This document shows positions 42,151-50,641 of a stretch of 64,000 bases of DNA, in pieces. Under the pieces are notes generated by a model. It did not search any database and was not told where the DNA came from. It saw nothing but the letters and a program-made list of their open reading frames with translations. Location: contig NZ_UPPP01000061.1 of NCBI RefSeq assembly GCF_900476375.1, positions 1 to 64,000 on the forward strand, given 5' to 3'. The DNA is from Allolucifera butyrica (GTDB lineage: Bacteria > Bacillota > Negativicutes > Sporomusales > UPPP01). A program made the translations under genes and the position numbers. Each line of letters begins with the position of its first letter. Position 1 is the stretch's first letter.

Positions 42151-42610
42151 ATATGCCGGGTTCCATCATATTTTTTTCGTCCAGTTCACGGCTCTCCAGC
42201 GTGGTTTCGAAGCCCTGCGTATTATCATAAACGACTCCGCCGCAACTAGGACAGGTAACTTCCAATGCCTCCGCTTCATTTAACAAATCGGCATCAAATG
42301 TCACCGTTTCATGGCATACGGGACAGTTTACTTCGATTAAATCCTCGTCGGAGGAAGAATCGTAAGCTTCCTCATCGTAGCTTTCTTCGTCGTAAACTTC
42401 ATTTTCCAAATCCGTTAAGTCCTCATCAATTTTCTCCACATATGTTTCCAAATCTTGCTGAGATAGGTAGATATTATTAAATTCATCCGCTAAGTCATCC
42501 AATACATCAATAATATTTAATAGTAATTTTCCTTCAGCTGAATGGTCGCTGACATTCAGCCCTTTGGTAAGTCCCTGTAAGTAGGCCACTCTTTCTTTAA
42601 AATTGCCCAT
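42149..42610 (-). CDS. CD1247 N-terminal domain-containing protein
   Basis: A 153-residue clostridial protein. Residues 1-75 form the CD1247-type helical domain (RVAYLQGLTKGLNVSDHSAEGKLL). A very acidic Asp/Glu/Ser/Tyr linker follows, then a zinc-ribbon with CPVC and CPSC. It may bind nucleic acid or RNA polymerase, but no function is established. It is transcribed after efp in the same direction, about 130 bases apart. Confidence 0.75.
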   Translation of the reverse strand: MGNFKERVAYLQGLTKGLNVSDHSAEGKLLLNIIDVLDDLADEFNNIYLSQQDLETYVEKIDEDLTDLENEVYDEESYDEEAYDSSSDEDLIEVNCPVCHETVTFDADLLNEAEALEVTCPSCGGVVYDNTQGFETTLESRELDEKNMMEPGI

Positions 42611-42715
42611 AAATAAACCCCCCTTTTGCTATATTCTGCGCGATAATGGTAGGATCCCCAAAATTCGCAAAAACATAACCCGGAGGGTTTTTTCTTATAA
42701 GTTATAGTATGAGCC

Positions 42716-42738
42716 GAAAGACCGCGCAGCGGTTTTTC
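42716..42738. repeat. palindrome of the CCGAAA-ACCGC family after efp
   Basis: GAAAGACCGC pairs with GCGGTTTTTC (10 pairs, one G-T) around a GCA loop, directly after the efp stop codon. It is the same hairpin type as at 18483, 42121 and 58902. A smaller AACCC/GGGTT hairpin with T6 lies at about 42677-42694. Confidence 0.55.
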
Positions 42739-43296
42739 TTATGCCCGTTCGATATATTCACCGGTACGCGTATCTACCCGCAAGACATCGCCGATATTTA
42801 TAAATAAAGGAACTTTAACCGTATAGCCCGTTTCCAGTTTTGCCGGTTTGGTTCCACCGGTAGCTGTGTCACCACGAATGCCGGGGTCTGTTTCGATTAC
42901 CGTCAATTCAACGGAATAAGGTAATTCAACACCAATTACCGCTCCTTGGAAAAACATGACGGCGATATTCATATTTTCCTTTAAAAACTTTTTCGCGTCC
43001 CCTAATTGGTCCTCGTTAAGAGCAATTTGTTCATAGGTTTCCGTGTCCATAAAGTTATACATTTGGTCGCTTTCGTACAAGTACTGCATATCGCGCCGGT
43101 CTACATGCGCCTTGGGCAATTTTTCACCAGCATTAAAAGTACGTTCAATTACAGCACCCGTACGGGCATTTTTCATCTTAGCCCGGACAAAGGCCGCTCC
43201 CTTGCCTGGTTTTACGTGTTGAAAATCAACGACTTGCCAGACATCTCCATCAATTTCAACTGTTACACCTGTACGAAAATCGTTAGTTGATATCAT
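42739..43296 (-). CDS. efp: translation elongation factor P
   Basis: A 185-residue EF-P that helps ribosomes through polyproline stretches. Three beta-barrel domains are present; the first has the loop lysine K32 in KPGKGAAF, the residue that carries the modification in Bacillus. The [16 protein letters not shown] motif and the [14 protein letters not shown] segment are standard. AGGAGG precedes the ATG. It starts 15 bases after the Xaa-Pro peptidase gene and is co-transcribed with it, the usual firmicute pair. Confidence 0.96.
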   Translation of the reverse strand: MISTNDFRTGVTVEIDGDVWQVVDFQHVKPGKGAAFVRAKMKNARTGAVIERTFNAGEKLPKAHVDRRDMQYLYESDQMYNFMDTETYEQIALNEDQLGDAKKFLKENMNIAVMFFQGAVIGVELPYSVELTVIETDPGIRGDTATGGTKPAKLETGYTVKVPLFINIGDVLRVDTRTGEYIERA

Positions 43297-43311
43297 TTGT
43301 ATAACCTCCTG

Positions 43312-44385
43312 CTATCCATCAATTTCTATGAATTGTTTACTGCTGGCAGTTAATACTTTAGCGCCGTCAGCAGTGACAACAACCACGTCTTCAATGCGGA
43401 CACCGCCCCAGCCGGGCAAATAGATACCCGGTTCAACAGTAACCAACATATTTTCTTGCAGGCAAGTATCCGTATTACTGGGCGAAAGTCTAGGTTCTTC
43501 ATGAATATAAAGTCCCAAACTATGTCCTAATCCGTGTCCGAAGTACTCACCATAGCCTGCGGCCTGGATTACGTTTCTGGCGACGGCATCAACTTCTTTG
43601 CCGGTTTTCCCGGTTTGGACCGCCGCAATTCCGGCTTGTTGAGCAGTTAAAACAATATCGTATATTTTCCGCTGCCGGTCATTGGCTTTACCCACGGCAA
43701 CGGTCCGGGTTATGTCGGAATGATAGCCTTGAAAAACCGCTCCAAAGTCCATGGTAACCATTTCACCGGACTGAATTGTTTTACCGGTGGCCATTCCATG
43801 CGGGAGAGCGCCCCGCTCGCCGGAAGCTACAATTGTATCAAAAGCCGTTTTTTCACTGCCCAATTTACGCATCTGATATTCCAGGGCAGCGGCAATTTCA
43901 TATTCGCTAATGCCGGGCTTAATTAGACCCAGAATATGCGTAAAAGCCTGATCGGCAATGTCTACCGCTTTTTGAATCAGCATCAGTTCCCGACTGTCCT
44001 TTATCATTCGCAAGCGATCCAATGACAGCGGTACCAATTGACAAAACGGTAAATACGAGAGCAATTTATTGTAAGCTTCCCAGGTAACATAATCACTTTC
44101 AAAGCCGACTTGCAGCGGTCTTTCTTCCCTTGACAAAATTGTTTTAATGGTTTCATAGGGATTGTTTTCCAAGCGAACAATCTCATAATCAGCGGCTTGG
44201 GAAGCCGCTTGTTCGAGATAACGAAAATCCGTTATTAATTGATTGCGGTCCGGATTTAATACCAGCATTCCCGCCGAACCGGTAAAACCGCTTAAATAAT
44301 GACGGTTCTCCGGCTTACTGACGATAAGCGCATCCAGATTCTTATCGCTGAGAATTTGGCGCACTTTTTTGATCCGGTTATTCAT
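43312..44385 (-). CDS. Xaa-Pro aminopeptidase family protein (M24)
   Basis: A 357-residue M24 peptidase (PepP/YqhT type), which cleaves N-terminal residues before proline. The N-terminal creatinase-like domain begins with NLDALIVSKPENRHYLSGFTG. The metal ligands of the C-terminal domain are seen in VTMDFGAVFQGYHSDITRT (two Asp), GHGLGHSLGLYIHE (His), VTVEPGIYL and GVRIED (two Glu). It precedes efp by 15 bases. Proline-peptide turnover and EF-P are a recurring pair in Firmicutes. Confidence 0.92.
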   Translation of the reverse strand: MNNRIKKVRQILSDKNLDALIVSKPENRHYLSGFTGSAGMLVLNPDRNQLITDFRYLEQAASQAADYEIVRLENNPYETIKTILSREERPLQVGFESDYVTWEAYNKLLSYLPFCQLVPLSLDRLRMIKDSRELMLIQKAVDIADQAFTHILGLIKPGISEYEIAAALEYQMRKLGSEKTAFDTIVASGERGALPHGMATGKTIQSGEMVTMDFGAVFQGYHSDITRTVAVGKANDRQRKIYDIVLTAQQAGIAAVQTGKTGKEVDAVARNVIQAAGYGEYFGHGLGHSLGLYIHEEPRLSPSNTDTCLQENMLVTVEPGIYLPGWGGVRIEDVVVVTADGAKVLTASSKQFIEIDG

Positions 44386-44545
44386 GGCGGTTTATCGCCT
44401 CGATTCCGTCGCCTGACTTTGAATATAAAGAACTAATTCATTTTACCATAATTTACTTCGCTTGCCTAGTACCCTGTTAACTCTAAAGATATAAGTTGAA
44501 TTCGTGACGATTTCTTTGCAAGGCAAGGCGGAGGAGGCACTCCTA

Positions 44546-46204
44546 TTATTGTTTTAATATCTGGGTTGCGATGGCATGAAAAATCGGCGCCGCCACGTCT
44601 TCCCCTGACATTCCGTCTTCTACCAATACGACAATGACATATTTCGGATTGATGAGCGGCGTATAACCGGCAAACCAGGCATGGTTGATACCCCGGCCAT
44701 TGGCATCGAACCGTCCGGTTTCGGCCGTACCGGTTTTACCGGCCGCACCGGCTCCCTCAATATATGCTTCTTTACCGGTTCCGATCCGGGTGACTTCATA
44801 CATCATTTTTTTTAGCTGGGCCGCTGTTGTTTGCGAAATGATTCTGGTGCCGGCAGATAAGGGATAACTTTTTAACGTGGTACCGTCCGCAGCCGTTAAG
44901 CGCCTGACAACAGAAGGAGCGACCTTTATTCCGTCATTAACGATGGTAGACAACATAACCGCAATTTGTAAGGGTGTTACTTCCAGGGAGCCTTGGCCGA
45001 TGGAAAGGTTGGCCAAATCACCGGCATACATAGTGTCCGGTTCCGGGAGATTTCCTGCTGCTTCTCCGCTGAAATCCAATTTTGTCCGGCTACCAAAGCC
45101 AAATCGTTTCGCATAAGCAATAAGACGGTTTGCGCCTATTTTCAAACCGGTTTGAATGAACACGGGGTTGCTGGAATAGGCCAACGCCTCCGTAAATGTC
45201 AAATTTCCCAGCCCTCCCGTATCATAATCCCAGCCTCTGAAGCGTTGATGATTCACATCAATGTAACCCGGGTCAAAAAAAAGGTCATCGGGATGAACCA
45301 GATTGTTTTCCAGCGCGGCGGCGGCTATAACCAGCTTAAAGACCGATCCCGGCGGATAGGCGGCCAAAGCCCGGTTCATGAGGGGGGCCGTATCTTTCTG
45401 CAGATAATTGCTCAGATTATTGGCATCAAAATTCGGCCGGGAAGCCATAGCTAAGATTTCCCCTGTTGACGGCCGCATGACGACTACCGCCCCTTTGGTT
45501 ATTTTCTGATCCATAACATTCTCGACAATTTTTTGGATATTGCTGTCTATTGTTAATATGATATTATTCGGTTCTGCGCCGTTTCCCATCCGCAGCCGTT
45601 TATAGCCCAGTCCCGGAATAATCCGCCGCCCTGCATCGACAATGGCGGCCACATATTCAGGCCGGCTTCCCCGCAGTACGGAATCGTACATTCCTTCAAT
45701 GCCGCTGACCCCTTTGTTATCGGCCGAATTAATATAACCGACAACATGCGATGCCAGACTGCTGTAGCCATAACGCATCCGTTCACCGACCACGATCACT
45801 CCCGGCAGCTTTAGACTGCTCACCTTTTTTGCCGCCAGCGCATCCAGTTCTGTATGCAGTTGGAAAGGATGGTCCGTCTGCGGAAATTCCGCTAAAATTG
45901 TTTCCGCTTTTTCGTTGGCCAGTGAAGATAAAGACTGCGCTGTTTTTTTCTGGTCCTTGATATAACGGGGAAATAGTATTGCCTTGAAATGCAATGCCGT
46001 ATTGGTTAAAGGAGTTCCGTTGCGATCCAAAATTTCACCGCGTGCTACCTCTACCGGCATTTCATAGATACGGCCGCTTAAACTTTGGGATGCCAGCTTA
46101 TTTTCCTCCATCGCCTGTAAATAAAAGAGCCGTAAAAGCAGCGCCGTGACGATTAACAAAAAGAACAGCGTGATTTTATAAATACGGCGAATGAAAAATA
46201 CCAT
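44546..46204 (-). CDS. class B penicillin-binding protein (PBP2/FtsI family)
   Basis: A 552-residue peptidoglycan transpeptidase with a short cytoplasmic tail and one transmembrane helix (about residues 8-28). The non-penicillin-binding pedestal domain follows (SGRIYEMPVEVARGEILDRN). The active-site motifs are PPGSVFK (SxxK), YSSNPVF (SxN) and AGKTGTAETG (KTG). No PASTA domain is visible. It could serve elongation, division or sporulation. It is transcribed after the DUF4911/U32 genes in the opposite map order; it has its own GAGGTGG site and no obvious rod or fts neighbours. Confidence 0.92.
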   Translation of the reverse strand: MVFFIRRIYKITLFFLLIVTALLLRLFYLQAMEENKLASQSLSGRIYEMPVEVARGEILDRNGTPLTNTALHFKAILFPRYIKDQKKTAQSLSSLANEKAETILAEFPQTDHPFQLHTELDALAAKKVSSLKLPGVIVVGERMRYGYSSLASHVVGYINSADNKGVSGIEGMYDSVLRGSRPEYVAAIVDAGRRIIPGLGYKRLRMGNGAEPNNIILTIDSNIQKIVENVMDQKITKGAVVVMRPSTGEILAMASRPNFDANNLSNYLQKDTAPLMNRALAAYPPGSVFKLVIAAAALENNLVHPDDLFFDPGYIDVNHQRFRGWDYDTGGLGNLTFTEALAYSSNPVFIQTGLKIGANRLIAYAKRFGFGSRTKLDFSGEAAGNLPEPDTMYAGDLANLSIGQGSLEVTPLQIAVMLSTIVNDGIKVAPSVVRRLTAADGTTLKSYPLSAGTRIISQTTAAQLKKMMYEVTRIGTGKEAYIEGAGAAGKTGTAETGRFDANGRGINHAWFAGYTPLINPKYVIVVLVEDGMSGEDVAAPIFHAIATQILKQ

Positions 46205-46245
46205 ACTTCCACCTCAAGGATAGTATGGCACTTATAAGCAGCCTA

Positions 46246-46446
46246 TTATACAAATTGAAAGGAAACCGGCAGATGATTCAGGATCGTTTCCACTTCCCGC
46301 CGGGTGTCCGGCGTAACCCGGATCGCGAGAACTCCTTCTTCCTTATTGACCGTAGTGACAACCCCCAGGTGCTCATACCCTTCCATAATCCGGTTTATAT
46401 AATTGATGTCTTGGGAGTTGACGCGGATCCGTATCATATCAGTCAT
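46246..46446 (-). CDS. DUF4911 domain protein
   Basis: A 66-residue protein, about the length of the DUF4911 family (IRIRVNSQDINYINRIMEGYEHLG, then VTPDTRREVETIL). These small proteins are found next to U32 peptidases in Negativicutes and clostridia; the function is unknown. It begins 4 bases after the U32 gene, so the two are probably translated together. Confidence 0.75.
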   Translation of the reverse strand: MTDMIRIRVNSQDINYINRIMEGYEHLGVVTTVNKEEGVLAIRVTPDTRREVETILNHLPVSFQFV

Positions 46447-46450
46447 AAAA

Positions 46451-47668
46451 TCAAACCCTCCGGCGCAGCATGGAGTACTCCGCTACCGCTTTTTTCATTG
46501 GCATTGTTATCAGTTGTTGCGGATGGGGAGCCACATCAATTAGTTCATTGAATTCGTTATACATAATTTCTATTTTTTGACTGAAGTTGGGCTGGCCGGG
46601 CTGCATAATTTCAATTTCTTCCCCGGTTTTCATATTATTACGCTGTTCGATCACCGCCAAGCCCGTATGAGAATCGTAGGCCTTTACCAGCCCAATAAAT
46701 TCGTGGCTCTGCATATAGGACGACGATCCGTATATTTGATCCTCGGCGGACGTTTTATTAAAGTAGAAACCGGTTGTGTAAGCACGATGAGATATTTTTT
46801 CCAGTTCATCCTTCCATTCCTGCTTAACCTGGAATTTTTCGGGAGCGTCAGCGTAGGCGTCAATCGCTTCCCGGTATACCTTGACAACCGTAGCTACATA
46901 GTGAACACTTTTCATGCGTCCTTCAATTTTAAAGCTGTTAAGGCCGCTGTTTATTAGTTCCGGTAAATGCCCCAGAAGGCACAAATCCTTGGAATTAAAG
47001 ATATAGGTTCCCCGGTCGTCTTCCACAACCGGAAAATATTGTCCCGGTCTTTTTTCTTCCTGCAAAGCATATTTCCAGCGGCATGGCTGAGCGCATTCGC
47101 CCCGGTTGGCATCCCGTCCGGTAAAGTAATTACTGAGCAGGCAGCGTCCCGAATAAGATATGCACATAGCCCCGTGGATAAAAGCCTCGAGTTCCAAGTT
47201 TACTTTTTTACGAATGACGCCTATATCGGCCAGAGACAGTTCCCGGGCCAGGACAACCCGCCGGGCGCCTAATTCCTGCCAGAACAGTACCGACGACCAG
47301 TTTGTATTATTGGCCTGGGTACTGATGTGCAATGGAAGGCCGGGAGTTATTTCACGGGCGACCCGGTATACTCCCGCATCCGAAATAATAATGCCGTCGG
47401 CACCGGCTTGCCATATAAACTGGAGATAAGCCGGCAGTGCAGCCAGGTCTTCATTATGAGGGAAGACATTTACCGTGATATAGGCTTTTTTTCCCAAGGA
47501 ATGGGCGAAAGAGATTCCCTCTTTCATTTCACTTTCGGAAAAATTATCGCTAAATGCCCGGAGCCCAAAGGACTGCCCTCCCAGATACACGGCATCCGCA
47601 CCGTAAATCAGCGCCATCTTCAATTTTTCCAAATTACCGGCAGGTGCTAACAATTCAGGTTTATTCAT
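46451..47668 (-). CDS. U32 family peptidase (TrhP/RlhA-like)
   Basis: A 405-residue U32 protein. The N-terminal half is the TIM-barrel-like region with ELLAPAGNLEKLKMALIYGADAVYLGG, and the Fe-S-type cysteines are in GRCLLSNYFTGRDANRGECAQPCRW. Members that have been characterised are tRNA or rRNA hydroxylation factors (TrhP, RlhA) rather than peptidases, and the cysteine pattern fits that group. It overlaps the trmR stop region by 8 bases and precedes the DUF4911 gene. Confidence 0.9.
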   Translation of the reverse strand: MNKPELLAPAGNLEKLKMALIYGADAVYLGGQSFGLRAFSDNFSESEMKEGISFAHSLGKKAYITVNVFPHNEDLAALPAYLQFIWQAGADGIIISDAGVYRVAREITPGLPLHISTQANNTNWSSVLFWQELGARRVVLARELSLADIGVIRKKVNLELEAFIHGAMCISYSGRCLLSNYFTGRDANRGECAQPCRWKYALQEEKRPGQYFPVVEDDRGTYIFNSKDLCLLGHLPELINSGLNSFKIEGRMKSVHYVATVVKVYREAIDAYADAPEKFQVKQEWKDELEKISHRAYTTGFYFNKTSAEDQIYGSSSYMQSHEFIGLVKAYDSHTGLAVIEQRNNMKTGEEIEIMQPGQPNFSQKIEIMYNEFNELIDVAPHPQQLITMPMKKAVAEYSMLRRRV

Positions 47669-48272
47669 GTGCTATGTCTCCTTGAAATCGGGATATGGCG
47701 ATACCGTCGCCGCGGGAATAAACTGTCGTTTGAAATCGGCGGTCTTCCGTGACAAACGTCAAATACTGTTCGAGACGTTTCACAATGGTGCGGTATCTTC
47801 GTGGCGGATCGGCTTTTCCGACCATGCCGCGAAATAAAACGTTGTCGGCGATAATGACGGCCCCCGGCAGCAGCCGGTCCATAATTTGCCGCAGATAATT
47901 TAAATACTGGCCTTTGGCCGCATCGATAAAAACAAAATCAAACCGGCCGGTTAACTCGGGTAACACGTTTCCCGCATCACCGGGTACAACCGTAATCATG
48001 GCTTCCATTCCTGCTTGTTGAATAAAATGCCGGGCTGTCATCAGACGGGCCTCATCCTGCTCAATGGTTAGGATCCGGGCACCGGGGGAAGCATGTCCGG
48101 CCATGATTATGGCGGAATAACCGATTGCCGTACCGATTTCCAGGATTGATTGGGGACGATGGATCTGAATTGCCTGAGACAGAAGAGAAACTCCCTCCGC
48201 CGATAAAATCGGCACCCGGAATTGCCGGGCATATTCTTGCATATTCTCTAGTATAGCGGTCACATCGGACAT
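47661..48272 (-). CDS. trmR: O-methyltransferase, TrmR type
   Basis: A 203-residue SAM-dependent methyltransferase of the YrrM/TrmR group; in B. subtilis TrmR methylates 5-hydroxyuridine at tRNA position 34. The SAM site is ILEIGTAIGYSAIIMA with ILTIEQDEAR, and FVFIDAAKGQYLNYL carries the metal-binding Asp. It is directly joined to mltG (no gap) and overlaps the U32 gene; U32-type TrhP makes the hydroxyuridine that TrmR then methylates, so the pair probably acts in sequence. Confidence 0.92.
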   Translation of the reverse strand: MSDVTAILENMQEYARQFRVPILSAEGVSLLSQAIQIHRPQSILEIGTAIGYSAIIMAGHASPGARILTIEQDEARLMTARHFIQQAGMEAMITVVPGDAGNVLPELTGRFDFVFIDAAKGQYLNYLRQIMDRLLPGAVIIADNVLFRGMVGKADPPRRYRTIVKRLEQYLTFVTEDRRFQTTVYSRGDGIAISRFQGDIAHE

Positions 48273-49289
48273 TTAGCTGCGCACCTTCTCTACCAGAGCC
48301 ATATGTTCTTCGTAGGTTTTACTAAAGTGGTTCATTCCCTGTTTGTCGGCAACGAAATAGAGATAATCTGTTTTTGCCGGCTGTAATACAGCTTTTATCG
48401 AAGCTAATCCCGGATTGGCAATGGGCCCCGGCGGTAACCCGGCATGCTGATACGCATTATAGGGAGAGGAAATTTTCGTATCTTCAATCGTCAGGTCCGG
48501 TTTCAAGTTCCCTAAGATGTATTGAATTGTCGCATCCGATTGCAACGGCATGCCTTTTTTCAAACGATTGAGGAAAACACTGGCAATAATCGGACGGTCC
48601 CGTTCTATTTTGGCCTCTTTTTCCACTATGGAGGCCAAAATGATGACTTCGCGGATGGAAAGACCCAGTTTCTGAGCCTGCTTACGCATGGCCGGTGTAA
48701 ATTGTTTATCAAAGTGAGTGACCATCATTTGCAACAGGTCTTTTTCTTTAATATTCCGGGAGACTTTGTACGTATCAGGAAAGACAAACCCTTCGCTGGC
48801 GTAAATTACTCCGGCGCCGGGCCGCATATAATCATAAGGGGTAAAATTCTTGGCCAGCGCTTTAAATTCGGTGCCGCTGCCAAGTTTTTTCTCTTCGATC
48901 AGCTTGGCGATCTGGTCTATGGTGTATCCTTCGGGAATCGTAAACTGTATATAGTCGGTGTCACCCTTAGCCAGCACGTCAACTACATGACGTAATGTCA
49001 TATCGGGAGTAAAGGAATATTCTCCCGCCTGCAATGATTTTTGCAGACCCTCCATTTGTGCCAGGATGCGAAACAAATATACATTATTGATAATTCCATC
49101 CCGGTATAATAAGTCACCTATCTCCCGGGTCGTCATGCCGGACCGAATCGTAACAAAAACTGGTTCATCGCCGGTAGGCAGATTGGCTAGTCCCAGATAG
49201 GCGATACCGGAAAAAAAGAAAAGCGCGAATGCCTCCAGTAATATCTTGCGATGTGCCAAACATTGATTCCTGATGAATTTCAACTGCAT
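48273..49289 (-). CDS. mltG: endolytic transglycosylase MltG
   Basis: A 338-residue membrane-anchored YceG-type transglycosylase that cuts nascent glycan strands during wall elongation. A transmembrane helix lies near residues 15-35. The YceG domain follows with EGYTIDQIAKLIEEKK and the catalytic-region ILASIVEKEAKIERDRP, whose Glu is the expected catalytic residue, then NAYQHAGLPPGPIANPGLASI. GAGGTG precedes the ATG. It is in the conserved alaS-ireB-ruvX-DUF1292-mltG-trmR order. Confidence 0.95.
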   Translation of the reverse strand: MQLKFIRNQCLAHRKILLEAFALFFFSGIAYLGLANLPTGDEPVFVTIRSGMTTREIGDLLYRDGIINNVYLFRILAQMEGLQKSLQAGEYSFTPDMTLRHVVDVLAKGDTDYIQFTIPEGYTIDQIAKLIEEKKLGSGTEFKALAKNFTPYDYMRPGAGVIYASEGFVFPDTYKVSRNIKEKDLLQMMVTHFDKQFTPAMRKQAQKLGLSIREVIILASIVEKEAKIERDRPIIASVFLNRLKKGMPLQSDATIQYILGNLKPDLTIEDTKISSPYNAYQHAGLPPGPIANPGLASIKAVLQPAKTDYLYFVADKQGMNHFSKTYEEHMALVEKVRS

Positions 49290-49349
49290 ATTATATCACC
49301 TCAGTTCCATAACCAGAGTAAGTATATTATACACAAATAGACAGAAAAA

Positions 49350-49368
49350 AAGAAGCCGTTAAGCTTCT
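49350..49368 (-). terminator. terminator overlapping the DUF1292 stop
   Basis: AGAAGC and GCTTCT form a 6-bp stem whose loop contains the DUF1292 stop codon; TTTTTTC follows on the - strand. It could partly separate this gene from mltG. Confidence 0.55.
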
Positions 49369-49697
49369 TCCTCTTCGTCCATCAATTCTTCATAAGCCTG
49401 GCGGACTTGTTCGAATTCCTCGTCCGTCGGGTCGACATAAATTTCTTCCCCGTTTTCATCGGTATCGACCCGGGCAATGTAGACATCGATTTCATCCTCA
49501 CAACCGCAATCACAGGCTTCGTCACCACAATCGCAATCCTCTTCAATATCGATCGGCACTAAGATTGCATAACGTTTTTCGCCAATAGGAATAACCATAT
49601 CTTCACGATAATAATATTCATTACCTTCTTCATCGGTCATAACAACGACAGGTTCATCATCGAATTCTTCCATATCCTCTTTTTCAAAATCATCCAT
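49359..49697 (-). CDS. DUF1292 domain protein
   Basis: A 112-residue extremely acidic protein of the DUF1292 (YrzB) family: MTDEEGNEYYYREDMVIPIGEKRYAIL-type core and a Cys/Asp-rich insertion (CDCGDEACDCGCEDE) near the middle, which may bind metal. YrzB genes lie between ruvX and mltG or fur in many Firmicutes. No biochemical role is known. Confidence 0.82.
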   Translation of the reverse strand: MDDFEKEDMEEFDDEPVVVMTDEEGNEYYYREDMVIPIGEKRYAILVPIDIEEDCDCGDEACDCGCEDEIDVYIARVDTDENGEEIYVDPTDEEFEQVRQAYEELMDEEEEA

Positions 49698-49824
49698 TGG
49701 TTGTCACCCCATCCTTTTCCGTGTAATGTAATTTTATATTAGAAAATTTATACTGTCAAGAAAGAGCAAAGGATCTTTGCCCAAACAGAACATACTTACT
49801 CTATAGGTTGTCACTGCCAAATCA

Positions 49825-50241
49825 CTAGCGTGGTAAACTGTCCAGATAACCTTGTAAGATAAACACCGCCGCCATTTTATCAATTACCTTCTTCCGCTTG
49901 GCCCTTTTTACATCGGCAGCAATCAGCGACCGTTCGGCGGCTACCGTGGACAAGCGCTCATCCCATAATTTGACTTGAACTTGAGAGAACGACTGCGATA
50001 ACTGGCTGGCGAATTTTTTTGTCAGTTCACCTCTCGGACCGATGGTACCATTCATATTTTTGGGAAATCCGACAATAATAGTATGAATCTGATATTGAGC
50101 AATAATTTCCTTTAACCGGGAAAAATCGTTGGCTATGGACGTACGGCGAATTACTTCCAACCCCTGAGCCGTTAATAGCAAGGAATCACTAACCGCGACG
50201 CCAATCGTCTTATCGCCGACGTCAAGCGCTAGTATACCCAC
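49825..50241 (-). CDS. ruvX: RuvX/YqgF RNase H-fold resolvase-like protein
   Basis: A 138-residue YqgF/RuvX-type protein with the RNase H fold. Key motifs are [29 protein letters not shown] and [12 protein letters not shown]. YqgF acts in rRNA processing and has been called a putative Holliday junction resolvase; its true nuclease role is debated. GTG 50241 is the start with GGAG 7 bases before it. It follows ireB directly in the alaS-ireB-ruvX run. Confidence 0.93.
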   Translation of the reverse strand: MGILALDVGDKTIGVAVSDSLLLTAQGLEVIRRTSIANDFSRLKEIIAQYQIHTIIVGFPKNMNGTIGPRGELTKKFASQLSQSFSQVQVKLWDERLSTVAAERSLIAADVKRAKRKKVIDKMAAVFILQGYLDSLPR

Positions 50242-50267
50242 AAAATCACTCCAATAAACTCTCTGTT

Positions 50268-50522
50268 TTATTTATCCGCAAGATACGCCTTGACCAGTTC
50301 TTCCAGGAGTTCATCCCGTTCCAGTTTACGTATCAAACCCCGTGCGTTGTTATGACTGGTAATATATGTAGGGTCGCCGGACAACAAATATCCGACAAGC
50401 TGATTAATAGGATTATAGCCTTTTTCTTTTAATGACTGATAGACAGTTTCAATGATAACTGCGGCATCGCTTTTTTCGTTGTCGACACGAAACATCATCG
50501 TTTCTTCGGATAAATTAGTCAT
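50268..50522 (-). CDS. ireB: IreB family regulatory phosphoprotein
   Basis: An 84-residue DUF965/IreB protein ([49 protein letters not shown]-like layout). In Enterococcus IreB is phosphorylated on N-terminal threonine by the IreK kinase and affects cephalosporin resistance. Thr2 and Thr8 here are possible sites. It sits between alaS and ruvX, the conserved firmicute position. Confidence 0.92.
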   Translation of the reverse strand: MTNLSEETMMFRVDNEKSDAAVIIETVYQSLKEKGYNPINQLVGYLLSGDPTYITSHNNARGLIRKLERDELLEELVKAYLADK

Positions 50523-50622
50523 TGAACATCCTCCTCCCTTATATTATCTCCTGCCATAACCATTATATTCTACCTTAGCTAGTATTTTCCTGTCCAGCGG
50601 GACAAATTTATAAAGTGGAGAA

Positions 50623-50640
50623 AGCGGGCCTGGACCCGCT
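50623..50640 (-). terminator. hairpin after alaS
   Basis: AGCGGG and CCCGCT form a 6-bp GC stem around a 6-base loop next to the alaS stop; only a short T/C run (TTTCTCC) follows on the - strand. Confidence 0.5.
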
Positions 50641-50641
50641 T

